Of a DNA stretch of 64,000 nt, positions 8,865 to 16,844 are shown piece after piece. Location: positions 1 through 64,000 of the forward strand of contig NZ_JABXKP010000104.1 in assembly GCF_017114985.1 (NCBI RefSeq), in the 5' to 3' direction. Below the pieces are notes generated by a model. That model was given only the letters and a program-made list of their open reading frames with translations. It was not told the DNA's origin and did not search any database. The stretch's first letter is position 1. Every line of letters starts with the position of its first letter. A program made the position numbers and the translations under genes. Origin of the DNA: Nostoc sp. JL33. Its GTDB lineage: Bacteria > Cyanobacteriota > Cyanobacteriia > Cyanobacteriales > Nostocaceae.

Positions 8865-9431
8865 GTGACAGTAAACTCAGCCAATATCTCAACTTCTGTT
8901 TTTCGTCTGTCTCCTTTGATTCGGATGACGCTGCTGAGTCTATACATAGCACTCACAGTCCCATTACCCTTCTTATCGCAGGTAACAGCTGCACCCGTAC
9001 CCCCAGGATTATTGTGGATAGGGATTAGCATCGGCTTAGTTGCCTTGTATGCCGTATTGACTGAACAAGTAATGGTAGATGACCAGGGAATTCAGGTTAC
9101 TTACCCCGCCTGGGTGCCTCGCTTTTTTCGTAAAGGCTGGTTATTACCTTGGTCAGAAGTGAAAGAGTTAAAACCCCGCACCACCGGTCAAGGAGGGCTA
9201 GTTTATTACTTCGTCAGCCAAGATGGGAAAGCTTATTTACTACCGATGCGTGTAGCCGGATTTTCCCGGTTCGTGCAAATTGTGCAAGCAAAGACAGGTA
9301 TTGATACCACAAATGTTCGCCCTTTAGCACAGCCGTGGATGTACTTGATTTTACTGGGATTGACACTACTGTTATTGTTGGTCGATGGCTGGGCGATCGC
9401 TACAGCCTTAACTACTGCACAATTAACTTAA
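8865..9431 (+). CDS. PH-like membrane protein, unknown function
   Basis: This 188-aa protein starts at GTG. It has two N-terminal membrane helices (about residues 20-40 and 47-65), a beta-rich soluble segment of about 90 residues (from EQVMVDDQGIQV to KTGIDTT) resembling bacterial PH-like domains, and a C-terminal membrane helix. No catalytic residues are apparent. An ABC ATPase gene follows about 60 bp downstream after a tandem-repeat stretch and may be cotranscribed. Confidence 0.65.
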   Translation: MTVNSANISTSVFRLSPLIRMTLLSLYIALTVPLPFLSQVTAAPVPPGLLWIGISIGLVALYAVLTEQVMVDDQGIQVTYPAWVPRFFRKGWLLPWSEVKELKPRTTGQGGLVYYFVSQDGKAYLLPMRVAGFSRFVQIVQAKTGIDTTNVRPLAQPWMYLILLGLTLLLLLVDGWAIATALTTAQLT

Positions 9432-9436
9432 AATTG

Positions 9437-9493
9437 GGCATTGGTTATTTCTCCCCCATCTCCCCACTCCCCACTCCCCACTCCCCACTCCCC
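9437..9493. repeat. CCCCACT heptamer tandem repeat
   Basis: At least four head-to-tail CCCCACT units lie between two plus-strand genes. This is the short tandemly repeated type common in heterocystous cyanobacteria. Confidence 0.85.
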
Positions 9494-10261
9494 TTGAATA
9501 ATGTCACACTCAGGCTAGAGCAAGTTAATCTATTTACAAGCCTGAAAACCCAACTTCCCGGTAATCAGCAGGGATACCCCGTATTGCAAGATATTTCCTT
9601 CGAGGTATTCCAGAGCGATCGCATTGCAATTATAGGCTCAGTAGGTGCTGGTAAAACGTCGTTATTACGCCTTCTCAACCGTCTAATTGAACCTACTAGT
9701 GGCAAAATCTATCTAGAAAAACAAGAATATCGCCAAATTCCTGTCATCCAGTTACGCCAGATGCTTGTACTTGTATTGCAAGAATCAAAACTGTTGGGGA
9801 TGACAGTTGGGCAAGCCTTGGCTTATCCTCTAGTTTTGCGGGGTTTGTCTAAACAGATAATTCAAGAACGAATCACTCACTGGACAGAACAAGTGCACAT
9901 TCCCAGTGAATGGTTGGGGCGAACAGAGGTGCAACTTTCTGCTGGACAACGACAACTAGTAGCGATCGCTCGTGCCTTAGTCATCCAGCCTAAAATATTA
10001 TTATTAGACGAGCCAACCTCTGCCCTAGATGCTGGTACGGCTTCTCATCTAATGCAAGTCTTAACCCAGTTGAGTCAAACTCATCAAACCACGATTCTGA
10101 TGGTAAATCACCAACTGGAACTAGCCCAGATGTTTTGCACTCGGCTATTACACCTACAGCAAGGTCATTTATTCGCAAATCAAAGAGTCCCAGAGATCAA
10201 CTGGGTTGAATTACGAGAAAGCTTAATTAAAGCAGAAGCTCAAGACGATTTTGGATTTTAA
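9494..10261 (+). CDS. ABC transporter ATP-binding protein (FetA/YbbL-like)
   Basis: This 255-aa ATPase has the Walker A motif GSVGAGKTS, the signature LSAGQRQ, the Walker B sequence ILLLDEPTSALD and the switch His in VNHQ. I place the start at TTG 9494, just after a heptamer repeat; the reading frame remains open upstream only because the repeat and the previous gene happen to lack stops. Its size and single-domain form resemble FetA/YbbL-type ATPases, but no permease gene is adjacent, so the substrate is unknown. Confidence 0.85.
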   Translation: MNNVTLRLEQVNLFTSLKTQLPGNQQGYPVLQDISFEVFQSDRIAIIGSVGAGKTSLLRLLNRLIEPTSGKIYLEKQEYRQIPVIQLRQMLVLVLQESKLLGMTVGQALAYPLVLRGLSKQIIQERITHWTEQVHIPSEWLGRTEVQLSAGQRQLVAIARALVIQPKILLLDEPTSALDAGTASHLMQVLTQLSQTHQTTILMVNHQLELAQMFCTRLLHLQQGHLFANQRVPEINWVELRESLIKAEAQDDFGF

Positions 10262-10317
10262 ATTTTGGATGAGTTAGGAGACAGGAATCAGGAGTCGTTT
10301 TCTTACTCCCCCTCACC

Positions 10318-10347
10318 CCAATGCCCCATGCCCCATGCCCCATGCCC
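10318..10347. repeat. CCCCATG heptamer tandem repeat
   Basis: Three to four CCCCATG units lie between the convergent ABC ATPase and response regulator genes. Confidence 0.85.
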
Positions 10348-10350
10348 GAT

Positions 10351-11124
10351 TCACACTTGACTACTACTAAGTGTTGAACGTTGATTACTAAATCTCTCTC
10401 TAGCTAACTTTGTTGTTTGTGACTGTGAAATACTGGTATTCAAAATTTCCATGTTAAAACGGTATCCTACATTGCGGATAGTTTGAATCAAGTTGGGTTG
10501 CCGGGGATCAAGTTCAACCTTTTTCCGCAACGACAAAACGTGAGTATCAATGGTACGAGGATTATCGATAGCGTCAGGCCAAGCACGACGCAGCAATTCT
10601 GACCTACTCAGAGGTACTCCCCCAGCTTGTGCTAAAACGTACAGCAAACTGAATTCTTGGGGCGTTAAGTCGATAAACTCCCCCTGGAAGCGGACACGGC
10701 GCTGCACTAAATCGATTTGCAAAGTGCCATAATCCAAATAAGCTGGTGCAGTAGGTGTGCGCTTCCGGCGAATCAGTGCCTCTGTGCGTGCCAAAAACTC
10801 TTGCATCCCAAAAGGTTTGCTTAGATAATCATCTGCACCCGCCTTTAAACCTGCGACGATATCAGCTTCACTATTACGGGCAGATAGCATTAAGACTAGA
10901 GGCTGCTGCTGACGATGCAACCAACGACAAAACTCAATGCCATCACCATCAGGCAGATCCGCATCCAAAATGACCAGTGTTGGTTGATGGCTTAAAAATA
11001 CTTCCCTTGCTTGATAAATACTGGCAGCTTGATGCACACGGTATTCCAGTTGTTGCAAGTGCCAACCCAGCAACGACCTCAGATGGGGATTCCCCTCAAT
11101 GATTTCTATACAAACCGAACCCAC
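10351..11124 (-). CDS. OmpR/PhoB-family response regulator, atypical receiver
   Basis: The 257-aa protein has an N-terminal receiver (residues 4-118; phospho-acceptor Asp54 in LDADLPDGDG, Lys in the LSKPFG motif). A winged-helix DNA-binding domain follows (about 128-225, ending IRNVGYRFN). The usual acidic pair after the first strand is replaced by EIIEGN, so only one acid remains and phosphorylation may be altered. This recalls atypical regulators such as NblR, but I cannot assign that name from sequence alone. No sensor kinase gene is nearby. The C-terminal 30 residues are Ser/Thr-rich. Confidence 0.88.
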   Translation of the reverse strand: MGSVCIEIIEGNPHLRSLLGWHLQQLEYRVHQAASIYQAREVFLSHQPTLVILDADLPDGDGIEFCRWLHRQQQPLVLMLSARNSEADIVAGLKAGADDYLSKPFGMQEFLARTEALIRRKRTPTAPAYLDYGTLQIDLVQRRVRFQGEFIDLTPQEFSLLYVLAQAGGVPLSRSELLRRAWPDAIDNPRTIDTHVLSLRKKVELDPRQPNLIQTIRNVGYRFNMEILNTSISQSQTTKLARERFSNQRSTLSSSQV

Positions 11125-11344
11125 GGTGGCAAGACCCCTTAGCGTCGATGACTTTCAAAGTAACAAGCCCATCTCTAAGGTTTTGTAGCCTTTGTTACTT
11201 CAATTGCTATTAGCTTTACATTTCCTCATAAAATGAGTTGCAATATCTTTAATTTGTGCCTTGCCGAAAGGGGATTAGAAATATTCTTAAATCTTTATTA
11301 AATTTCTCAAAAGTGTTGTTAGACTTATTAAAAGTTCTTTGAGC

Positions 11345-11605
11345 TTAACATTCTGCTTTTAGATGGGTGTAATGTGGGAAATCTCTATAACCCAACCAGC
11401 TAACCCTTACTACAACAGCTTTTCGACCTGATGTTGAAAGGGGATTTTTATCGCAAAAATTAGTTTCTACATCCAGCAATATAACACCAATACAATTGGG
11501 CTGTTGACTATGAAAATCATAAAAATAATTTAGCTGATAACTAGAATCGATGTTTTCTGGAATAGGATAAAAGTAGCTTGTAGCTGCTAGGAGGGTACTA
11601 CCCAA
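11345..11605 (-). CDS. Orphan small ORF, doubtful
   Basis: This is an 86-residue open frame in the 580-bp gap between the divergent response regulator and DUF6761 genes. The composition is protein-like (aromatic-rich, ending VSWLGYRDFPHYTHLKAEC) but no family is recognised and no clear RBS precedes it. It may be the 3' remnant of a longer gene. The rest of the gap (11125-11344 and 11606-11707) shows nothing beyond AT-rich promoter-like DNA. Confidence 0.3.
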   Translation of the reverse strand: MGSTLLAATSYFYPIPENIDSSYQLNYFYDFHSQQPNCIGVILLDVETNFCDKNPLSTSGRKAVVVRVSWLGYRDFPHYTHLKAEC

Positions 11606-11707
11606 AGTAGATGTGTTGACTTTGAGTTGATGCCAAAGTGAAATTAGACTTCACATTTGAGCGTGAATCATTTACAATTCTGATTCCAAAGAGATTAAAC
11701 AGCAGTT

Positions 11708-11956
11708 ATGCTCCAAGACACACAAACCATCCGCTATTACCAAAGACTCACCGACGCCTTCGCCGAGTTATGGAATCGCGGTTATCGCACTGATGATATG
11801 CGGATGTATTTGGATGGATATCTAGCCGCACTGCGACATGGCAACATTATTGAACCTTTTCTGATTCATCGCTTAGAAGAGGAAGCCAGCCGCTACTTAT
11901 ACGATGGATCAAATTTTGCAGTGCCGCAACCACAGCCACAACCGGATTACTACTAA
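11708..11956 (+). CDS. DUF6761-family small protein
   Basis: This 82-aa soluble protein is conserved in cyanobacteria. The segment from QTIRYYQRLTDAFAELW through DMRMYLDGYLAALRHGN to EEEASRYLYDGSNF is mostly helical, with a Pro/Gln-rich tail. It belongs to the small family I know as DUF6761, with no known function. It appears monocistronic. Confidence 0.75.
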   Translation: MLQDTQTIRYYQRLTDAFAELWNRGYRTDDMRMYLDGYLAALRHGNIIEPFLIHRLEEEASRYLYDGSNFAVPQPQPQPDYY

Positions 11957-12081
11957 ATACCATTTACCTGGTAATTGATAGTAACCGTTAATTACCGCAG
12001 ATAATTATAGCATATTATCTGTATTGGTCAACGGGTTGCCGTGGTGTGAGATTTTGGAAATATTGTATTGAGAAAATGCAT

Positions 12082-12122
12082 CCCCTCAGCCCTATATTGG
12101 TCTTGCCAATCCGACTGAGGGG
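12082..12122. other. Stable stem-loop in intergenic region
   Basis: CCCCTCAG and CTGAGGGG arms enclose an inner ATTGG/CCAAT stem. There is no T-run on the plus side, so this is an RNA structure of unclear role (mRNA end or small RNA) in the 347-bp gap 11957-12303. Confidence 0.5.
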
Positions 12123-12191
12123 ATTGTTGACCTAACCTGAAATCGATTCAAAGGCAGGTCAAGTATTTTATGTCAGAACCTATTAAAAAAG

Positions 12192-12230
12192 CCTTGAAAG
12201 GGGAGACACTGTTTCTCTCCCCTTTCAAGG
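12192..12230 (-). terminator. Rho-independent terminator of bolA-grxD
   Basis: A perfect 15-bp inverted repeat (CCTTGAAAGGGGAGA and its complement) with a 9-base loop is followed on the minus strand by GCTTTTTTAATA. It lies about 75 bp past the grxD stop. Confidence 0.85.
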
Positions 12231-12303
12231 ACATTAAAAATGGCAGATTGCCTTGATTGCGAAGCGCAAACTTAGCAGCATACCTTTTAGTTTGCGTCAA
12301 GAA

Positions 12304-12627
12304 TTAAGAAGCTAATGCTACTTCTACCTTTTGCTGCAATTCACCTTTTTGGTACAGTTCAATTAAGATATCAGAACCGCCAAGGAATTCACCATTAATA
12401 TACACTTGGGGAATTGTCGGCCAGTTAGAGTATTCTTTAATTCCCTGACGGATTTCAGAGTCTGATAGAACATCAACTGTCTCGAAGGGAACTCCCAAGG
12501 TATTGAGAATCTGCACCACGTTGTTGGAGAAACCACATTGGGGCATTAACTTGTTTCCCTTCATGAAAACTAAAATCTTGTTCTGTTGTAGCAAGGTATC
12601 AATTTTCTCTTTGAGTTCTGGCGTCAT
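12304..12627 (-). CDS. grxD: Monothiol glutaredoxin, Grx4/GrxD type
   Basis: This 107-aa glutaredoxin has the monothiol CGFS active site in MPQCGFSNNV, plus the WPTIPQVY (cis-Pro) and GGSDI glutathione-binding motifs. Such proteins bind a [2Fe-2S] cluster with glutathione and act in Fe-S trafficking and iron sensing. A BolA-family gene lies directly upstream on the same strand; Grx4 and BolA are known partners that share a bridging cluster, so the pair is probably one operon. Confidence 0.95.
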   Translation of the reverse strand: MTPELKEKIDTLLQQNKILVFMKGNKLMPQCGFSNNVVQILNTLGVPFETVDVLSDSEIRQGIKEYSNWPTIPQVYINGEFLGGSDILIELYQKGELQQKVEVALAS

Positions 12628-12659
12628 GGTATTTGTGTTTCCTATGTTGCATTCAACGA

Positions 12660-12720
12660 TGACGAGTCAGGAGTTAAAAATTCATAACTCATAAATAACT
12701 CCTAACTCCTAACTTTATGT
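12660..12720. repeat. TAACTCC tandem repeat between bolA and grxD
   Basis: AGGAGTTA and TAACTCC units flank a short AT stretch and could pair as a hairpin in the bolA-grxD transcript. Confidence 0.7.
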
Positions 12721-12978
12721 TTACGAAGCTGTTGTTGCTTGCCAAGCTTCGGGAGTATATGTTTTTACTGCCAAGGCATGAATCGCTTCAGTTGACATAG
12801 CTTGCCCTAACGCACCATAAATTAACTGGTGCTGTTGCACTAGTGCCTTACCTGTAAACTGCGATGAAACAACTGTCACCTGATAGTGGTCACCGCCACC
12901 AGTCAAGTCTTGCACCTGAACCTGGGCGTCTGGCAGTTCCGCCTTGATCATTGCCTCAACCTGCTGCGGAGTAATCAT
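12721..12978 (-). CDS. BolA-family protein
   Basis: This 85-aa protein has the BolA fold: I-KAELPDAQVQVQDLTGGGDHYQVTVVS, then the helix-turn with ALVQQHQLIYGAL and the conserved His of AIHALAVKTYTPEAW. BolA proteins form heterodimers with CGFS glutaredoxins through a shared [2Fe-2S] cluster, and the partner gene is next downstream (93 bp). The role is probably in Fe-S cluster or iron homeostasis. Confidence 0.92.
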   Translation of the reverse strand: MITPQQVEAMIKAELPDAQVQVQDLTGGGDHYQVTVVSSQFTGKALVQQHQLIYGALGQAMSTEAIHALAVKTYTPEAWQATTAS

Positions 12979-13234
12979 CGCTATTCCTGAAAAAACTTAC
13001 TTTTCTATTATTAACAGATGTAGAGCAAATACCTGTGCTAACTTCAGGTTTTAGCAACGCTTGGGATAAATGCGCCTCTGAGGTATATTTTTCAGGACGT
13101 TGGGTCAAAGCTACCGCAGATAATCCTATCCTAGCACTGGGGCGTTCCAAGGTGCAGTTCAGGGAGAGAAGGATGTCGAAAGATGAGGAAGATTAGGGAG
13201 ATGGGGCAAAACAGGCAACAAAAATTTAATTAAT

Positions 13235-13843
13235 TTATTTTTTTTCGGATGAGGAAGATGAATTACCAGCTTCTCTGGGATAAGGAGAATCAACAAAACC
13301 CAATTCAAACAACTGTTTATAGGCTTTCTTGCCTAAATCCCGCGTCGGGTTTTGACTCTTAATTATTTGAATCAACAACGGTACAGCTAATTCTGGCTTA
13401 TTTTGTGCTCGATGTACCAATGCTAGCTGAAAGGTGGTTTCATCACGCTTTTGGGCTGTTAATAGAGCTTTTTGACGCTGAGAATCAGAAACTCTATTGT
13501 CAATTCCCGAAAAGCTAGAATTTAACTCTTGATAAAAATTAGATAGCTGATTATAAACCTGACGTGCTTCTTCCAGTTTCTTAACAGCTAAGGGGTAGTT
13601 TTGAGCCGAAATCGCTTGTCCTGCATCTTTTACTAAGCGATCGCCCCCATCAATGCTCAAAAGGCTGTTACTTTGGGTTATGGGGCGAAGGTTATTGGGA
13701 GCGTTGGGGTCAATCGGTTGTGGTTGGCTAGTAGTGCCTGGTGACTGTGATACCTGAGCATTCACAGGAGATAGCAGGCTAAGGACTGCTATGACTGATA
13801 AAACAGTACGGTGCATCAAGGTAACAGCGACAGCAGTGTTCAT
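13235..13843 (-). CDS. Exported TPR-like protein, unknown function
   Basis: This 202-aa protein has a cleavable signal peptide (about residues 10-30, site near VNA-Q). The mature part is helical: AGQAISAQNYPLAVKKLEEARQVY and QLALVHRAQNKPELAVPLLIQII look like two TPR-type helical hairpins. The C-terminus is Ser/Lys-rich. It probably resides in the periplasm or thylakoid lumen. A specific function cannot be assigned. Confidence 0.7.
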   Translation of the reverse strand: MNTAVAVTLMHRTVLSVIAVLSLLSPVNAQVSQSPGTTSQPQPIDPNAPNNLRPITQSNSLLSIDGGDRLVKDAGQAISAQNYPLAVKKLEEARQVYNQLSNFYQELNSSFSGIDNRVSDSQRQKALLTAQKRDETTFQLALVHRAQNKPELAVPLLIQIIKSQNPTRDLGKKAYKQLFELGFVDSPYPREAGNSSSSSEKK

Positions 13844-14038
13844 GGGATCAATTAGTGCGACAACTATAAAAAAGTTATGGAAACTTCGGGTATCTTAACT
13901 CTGTTTTGGTCTTCGACAAAGCAAAGCTACATCCTAAGTATCTCTGATTTAGACTAAAAATCGGTTTAATAGAGTTCCCATTACCCTTGTATAGTAACTA
14001 GCTTAAATCGTCCTGATGAACGATACTTACGGGCGAGA

Positions 14039-14794
14039 TCAAGAATTAGTGATTTCTGCAAATGCGTGATTAGTAATTTTTGTTTCTTGATGGCTTAATT
14101 GTTGCAGTGCCTTTGCTAAATCAACTGTGATGTTTTTGGCATCTTGTTTTATATAGCCACTCATATAATCCCTTACTCTGATTGGGGAGCCAATGTGAAT
14201 ACTCACATCTGTACCCCAATTTGGATAAGGTTGGCTGTAATTAATGCCTATGGGTATGATTTTCACTCCCAGCCCGGAATGACTAGATTCAGCACTCAAA
14301 GCAAGACGAGCAATTCCCGGCTTCAACTGGTGAACTTGGCCATCACGAAAAATGTTACCTTCTGGAAAGATGACCAGGGTTTTTTCCTGCTGAAGTAGCT
14401 CGACTCCATGTCGCAGCGTGCGGATTGACGGATGCTTAGAATTTACAGGAAACCCCCCTAAACGTCGGACAAACCAGCCTTGCAAACCTTGGCATTCGTC
14501 AATAGTCACCATAAAGCGCAAGTCATGTTCTCTACGACAATTAGCAGTAGCGTAGGGTACGAGCAATGCATCCCAACGCGCCCGATGGGTAGGCGCAAGG
14601 ATCACAGGCCCAGTTGTGGGGATATTTTTTTGTCCGGTTATTCTAATTTGCCCAAAGAATAATGGTAATAGGCAGTGACGCCCTAATAAATATGCCAGAG
14701 GGCTTAACCAAGGAGAAACCCTTGAGGTAGTATGATCTTCCTGAGGATTTGCTGGTGTGTGCTGGCAGGTATCGGATAAAGAGTAAAATTCCAT
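14039..14794 (-). CDS. PlsC-family 1-acyl-glycerol-3-phosphate acyltransferase
   Basis: This 251-aa protein carries the acyltransferase motifs: HRARWD (HxxxxD catalytic dyad), FPEGNIFRDG (FPEG block) and a later Pro in KIIPIGINY. It would transfer acyl groups to lysophosphatidate or a related acceptor at the membrane. Cyanobacteria have several PlsC paralogues and this may not be the main one. It is flanked by tadA upstream on the same strand, 118 bp away. Confidence 0.85.
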   Translation of the reverse strand: MEFYSLSDTCQHTPANPQEDHTTSRVSPWLSPLAYLLGRHCLLPLFFGQIRITGQKNIPTTGPVILAPTHRARWDALLVPYATANCRREHDLRFMVTIDECQGLQGWFVRRLGGFPVNSKHPSIRTLRHGVELLQQEKTLVIFPEGNIFRDGQVHQLKPGIARLALSAESSHSGLGVKIIPIGINYSQPYPNWGTDVSIHIGSPIRVRDYMSGYIKQDAKNITVDLAKALQQLSHQETKITNHAFAEITNS

Positions 14795-14912
14795 GATGAC
14801 GGATGCAGCTGATTTACGCGTAAAATTTCACGAGAAGCCTGATTAGTTACTACACCGTAGATTCTCTTGCGTGACTTGTGTTGTACTAGATGGACAGTTT
14901 TACCTCTGTCCG

Positions 14913-15398
14913 TTAGTTTACGCTACGTCGCTTAGTGGCAAACCAGGTCTGTAGCTGCTGACGACAAGCTGACTCTAAAATGCCTCCGATTACCTGGAGA
15001 CGGTGATTAGAAGCAGCGCTATCGGGTATGTTAATAACTGTACGAATTGCGCCAGTTTTTGTATCGTCTACTCCATAGACAAGTAGTCTTATACGTGCTT
15101 GTAGAATAGCACCTGCACACATCGGGCAAGGTTCAAGAGTTACATAGAGAGTGCATTCATTCAGATGCCAATTTTGTAAAGTTGTTGCAGCTGTTTTGAG
15201 AGCGAGAATTTCCGCATGAGCGGTAGGGTCTTTGTCGCGCTCTTTTCTGTTTTCTCCTTGTGCTAGCAATTTGCCTGTTGAATCAATGATAACAGCACCT
15301 ACAGGGACTTCACCTGCATCACCTGCTGCTTTTGCTAATTCTAGGGCACAACTCATCCATTGTTGATGTATAAGATATTCTGTATACTTAGTTAGCAT
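14913..15398 (-). CDS. tadA: tRNA(adenine34) deaminase
   Basis: This 161-aa cytidine/adenosine deaminase-fold enzyme converts A34 to inosine in the anticodon of tRNA-Arg. The zinc site is complete: HAE in TAHAEILAL and PCPMC in LEPCPMCAG, with DKDPTAHAE typical of TadA. Its length agrees with bacterial TadA. The first ATG at 15398 is plausible (MLTKYTEYLIHQQWM). Confidence 0.92.
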   Translation of the reverse strand: MLTKYTEYLIHQQWMSCALELAKAAGDAGEVPVGAVIIDSTGKLLAQGENRKERDKDPTAHAEILALKTAATTLQNWHLNECTLYVTLEPCPMCAGAILQARIRLLVYGVDDTKTGAIRTVINIPDSAASNHRLQVIGGILESACRQQLQTWFATKRRSVN

Positions 15399-15534
15399 CT
15401 TCTTATCAAGGCATGATGTGCAACTTAATATTCTGACCTCTCTCTAAATCACCAATACTGTTTGGTTAAGGCAAGAGACGCGATGAATCGCCGTCTCTAC
15501 AATAATCTTTCGTCTTGACGGCGATTTATCGTGT

Positions 15535-15849
15535 CTAAATAGCGACTTGGGCTAAAAGGGGATCGAGTTGACTTTGTGTGTCTAGCTGATATAGGTCATC
15601 GCAGCCGCCAATGTGCTGGTTATTGATAAAAATTTGTGGTACTGTGCGGCGACCGTTGGCGCGTTCTGCCATTTTTGCTCTGGCTGCTGCGTCGCCGTCG
15701 ATTTTGTATTCAGTGAAATTTACACCTTTCCACCACAGCAGTATTTTGGCACGAATGCAGTATGGACAAGTTTGCCATGTGTAAAGTTCGACGTTGGCTT
15801 TGACTCGCTCTGGATGGCGATTTAAAAGGGGATTAAGAAAGTCCAGCAT
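15535..15849 (-). CDS. grxC: Glutaredoxin 3 (dithiol)
   Basis: This 104-aa glutaredoxin has the CPYC active site (WQTCPYCIRAK), TVPQIFINNQHIGGCDD (cis-Pro and glutathione site) and the usual length. It reduces disulphides and mixed glutathione disulphides in the cytosol. It is distinct from the CGFS glutaredoxin at 12304. It sits alone between tadA and a DUF981 gene on the same strand. Confidence 0.93.
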   Translation of the reverse strand: MLDFLNPLLNRHPERVKANVELYTWQTCPYCIRAKILLWWKGVNFTEYKIDGDAAARAKMAERANGRRTVPQIFINNQHIGGCDDLYQLDTQSQLDPLLAQVAI

Positions 15850-15904
15850 ATTTTCTTAAGCAAGGTTTTAACTATTTCTCTAGCCTAGATCATTGCGGCA
15901 TTGA

Positions 15905-16477
15905 TTACCGCATTGGGGCTGGAACCCATTTTTGGAAACCCTCTAAATGATTCCAGTAAGACAAATATCCAGTCAATGCCCAAATTAGAGCGGCTACTAT
16001 CAGCACTGCTACGCCAATTAACCGCCAGGTTCGGTTAGTTTTCCAATAGAGAGTTGGGGCTGCAAAAATACCACCTAAGCCAGTTAAAATAAAGCCGATT
16101 CCTGATAAAAGTGGTTGTTTGGTCAAATTCAAGTTGATGATCCGGATACCCACTACGATCGCAACTGCACCAGCAAAGAAGCCGTAAATTGCTATTGTGA
16201 ATAAATCCCAACCTTGAGCAAGAGAAACCGCAGCCGCCACAAACAAGATGCCAAATAAGACACTTGTCTCACCAAAGGCAATGTTGAAGCTACCCATTAC
16301 TGGCCAGGTGAAGCTCATGTGTAAACCAGTTGTGAGTGCGATCGCCCCTGTAATCCCAAAACCGGGAATCCACTGTCTTTGATTGGAACTATCTAGACCA
16401 CGATACACATAGTCAGCCAGTAGAAATAGCCCAGCTACCATATTGATCAACATTAGTGTGATGTAGTCGATAAACAC
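15905..16477 (-). CDS. DUF981 membrane protein
   Basis: This 190-aa integral membrane protein has about six hydrophobic helices across its length. It matches the DUF981 family (segments LINMVAGLFLLADYV, FGITGAIALTTGLHMSFTWP and GIRIINLNL). The function is unknown. No partner gene is obvious, and the 56-bp gap to grxC is compatible with cotranscription. Confidence 0.8.
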   Translation of the reverse strand: MFIDYITLMLINMVAGLFLLADYVYRGLDSSNQRQWIPGFGITGAIALTTGLHMSFTWPVMGSFNIAFGETSVLFGILFVAAAVSLAQGWDLFTIAIYGFFAGAVAIVVGIRIINLNLTKQPLLSGIGFILTGLGGIFAAPTLYWKTNRTWRLIGVAVLIVAALIWALTGYLSYWNHLEGFQKWVPAPMR

Positions 16478-16844
16478 GATTAACCTCTTAATTTGACAAG
16501 CTATTTACTCTACGCGTCGTTTTTCGCTTATTGTTGAGTTTTTAGTGAATTTTCCAGCTTTTTTCTTTATTATTTTATACCTAAAGATGGATGCAGAAGA
16601 AAAGTAATGTTTTGGATATGCACTGCTACCTATTTGTGCGATTTCTTGACTTAGTTACCTTTGAACACGCTTTATACTGGAGTAGTTATAGAGTTAAAAA
16701 TAAGGATGTGCTAACTGGCACTTTTGTAACTAGTTAGCAGTAAAACTTAACTTTCTTCCAGGTGTATCCGCCCTTTGGTAGACTTGAAGACTGAAATAGC
16801 CAGATAAAGCGGCAGAAATTCAAGCAGTTGAGAGGGCAGACTCT
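16478..16844. other. Divergent intergenic region before F/SBPase
   Basis: This 367-bp region lies between the divergent DUF981 and F/SBPase genes and must hold their promoters. TTGACT (about 16647) and TATACT (about 16674) are present, but the spacing (21 bp) is too long for a standard sigma-70 promoter. No gene was seen. Confidence 0.4.

Noticed and set aside
9335..9493. N-terminal extension of the ABC ATPase
   Set aside because: The frame crosses the end of the previous gene and a heptamer repeat; the ATPase domain begins just after TTG 9494.
12956..13150. 64-aa minus-strand ORF upstream of bolA
   Set aside because: Overlaps the bolA start, has no family features and no RBS.
16640..16680. 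Sigma-70 promoter TTGACT/TATACT before F/SBPase
   Set aside because: Spacing of 21 bp is outside the normal range.
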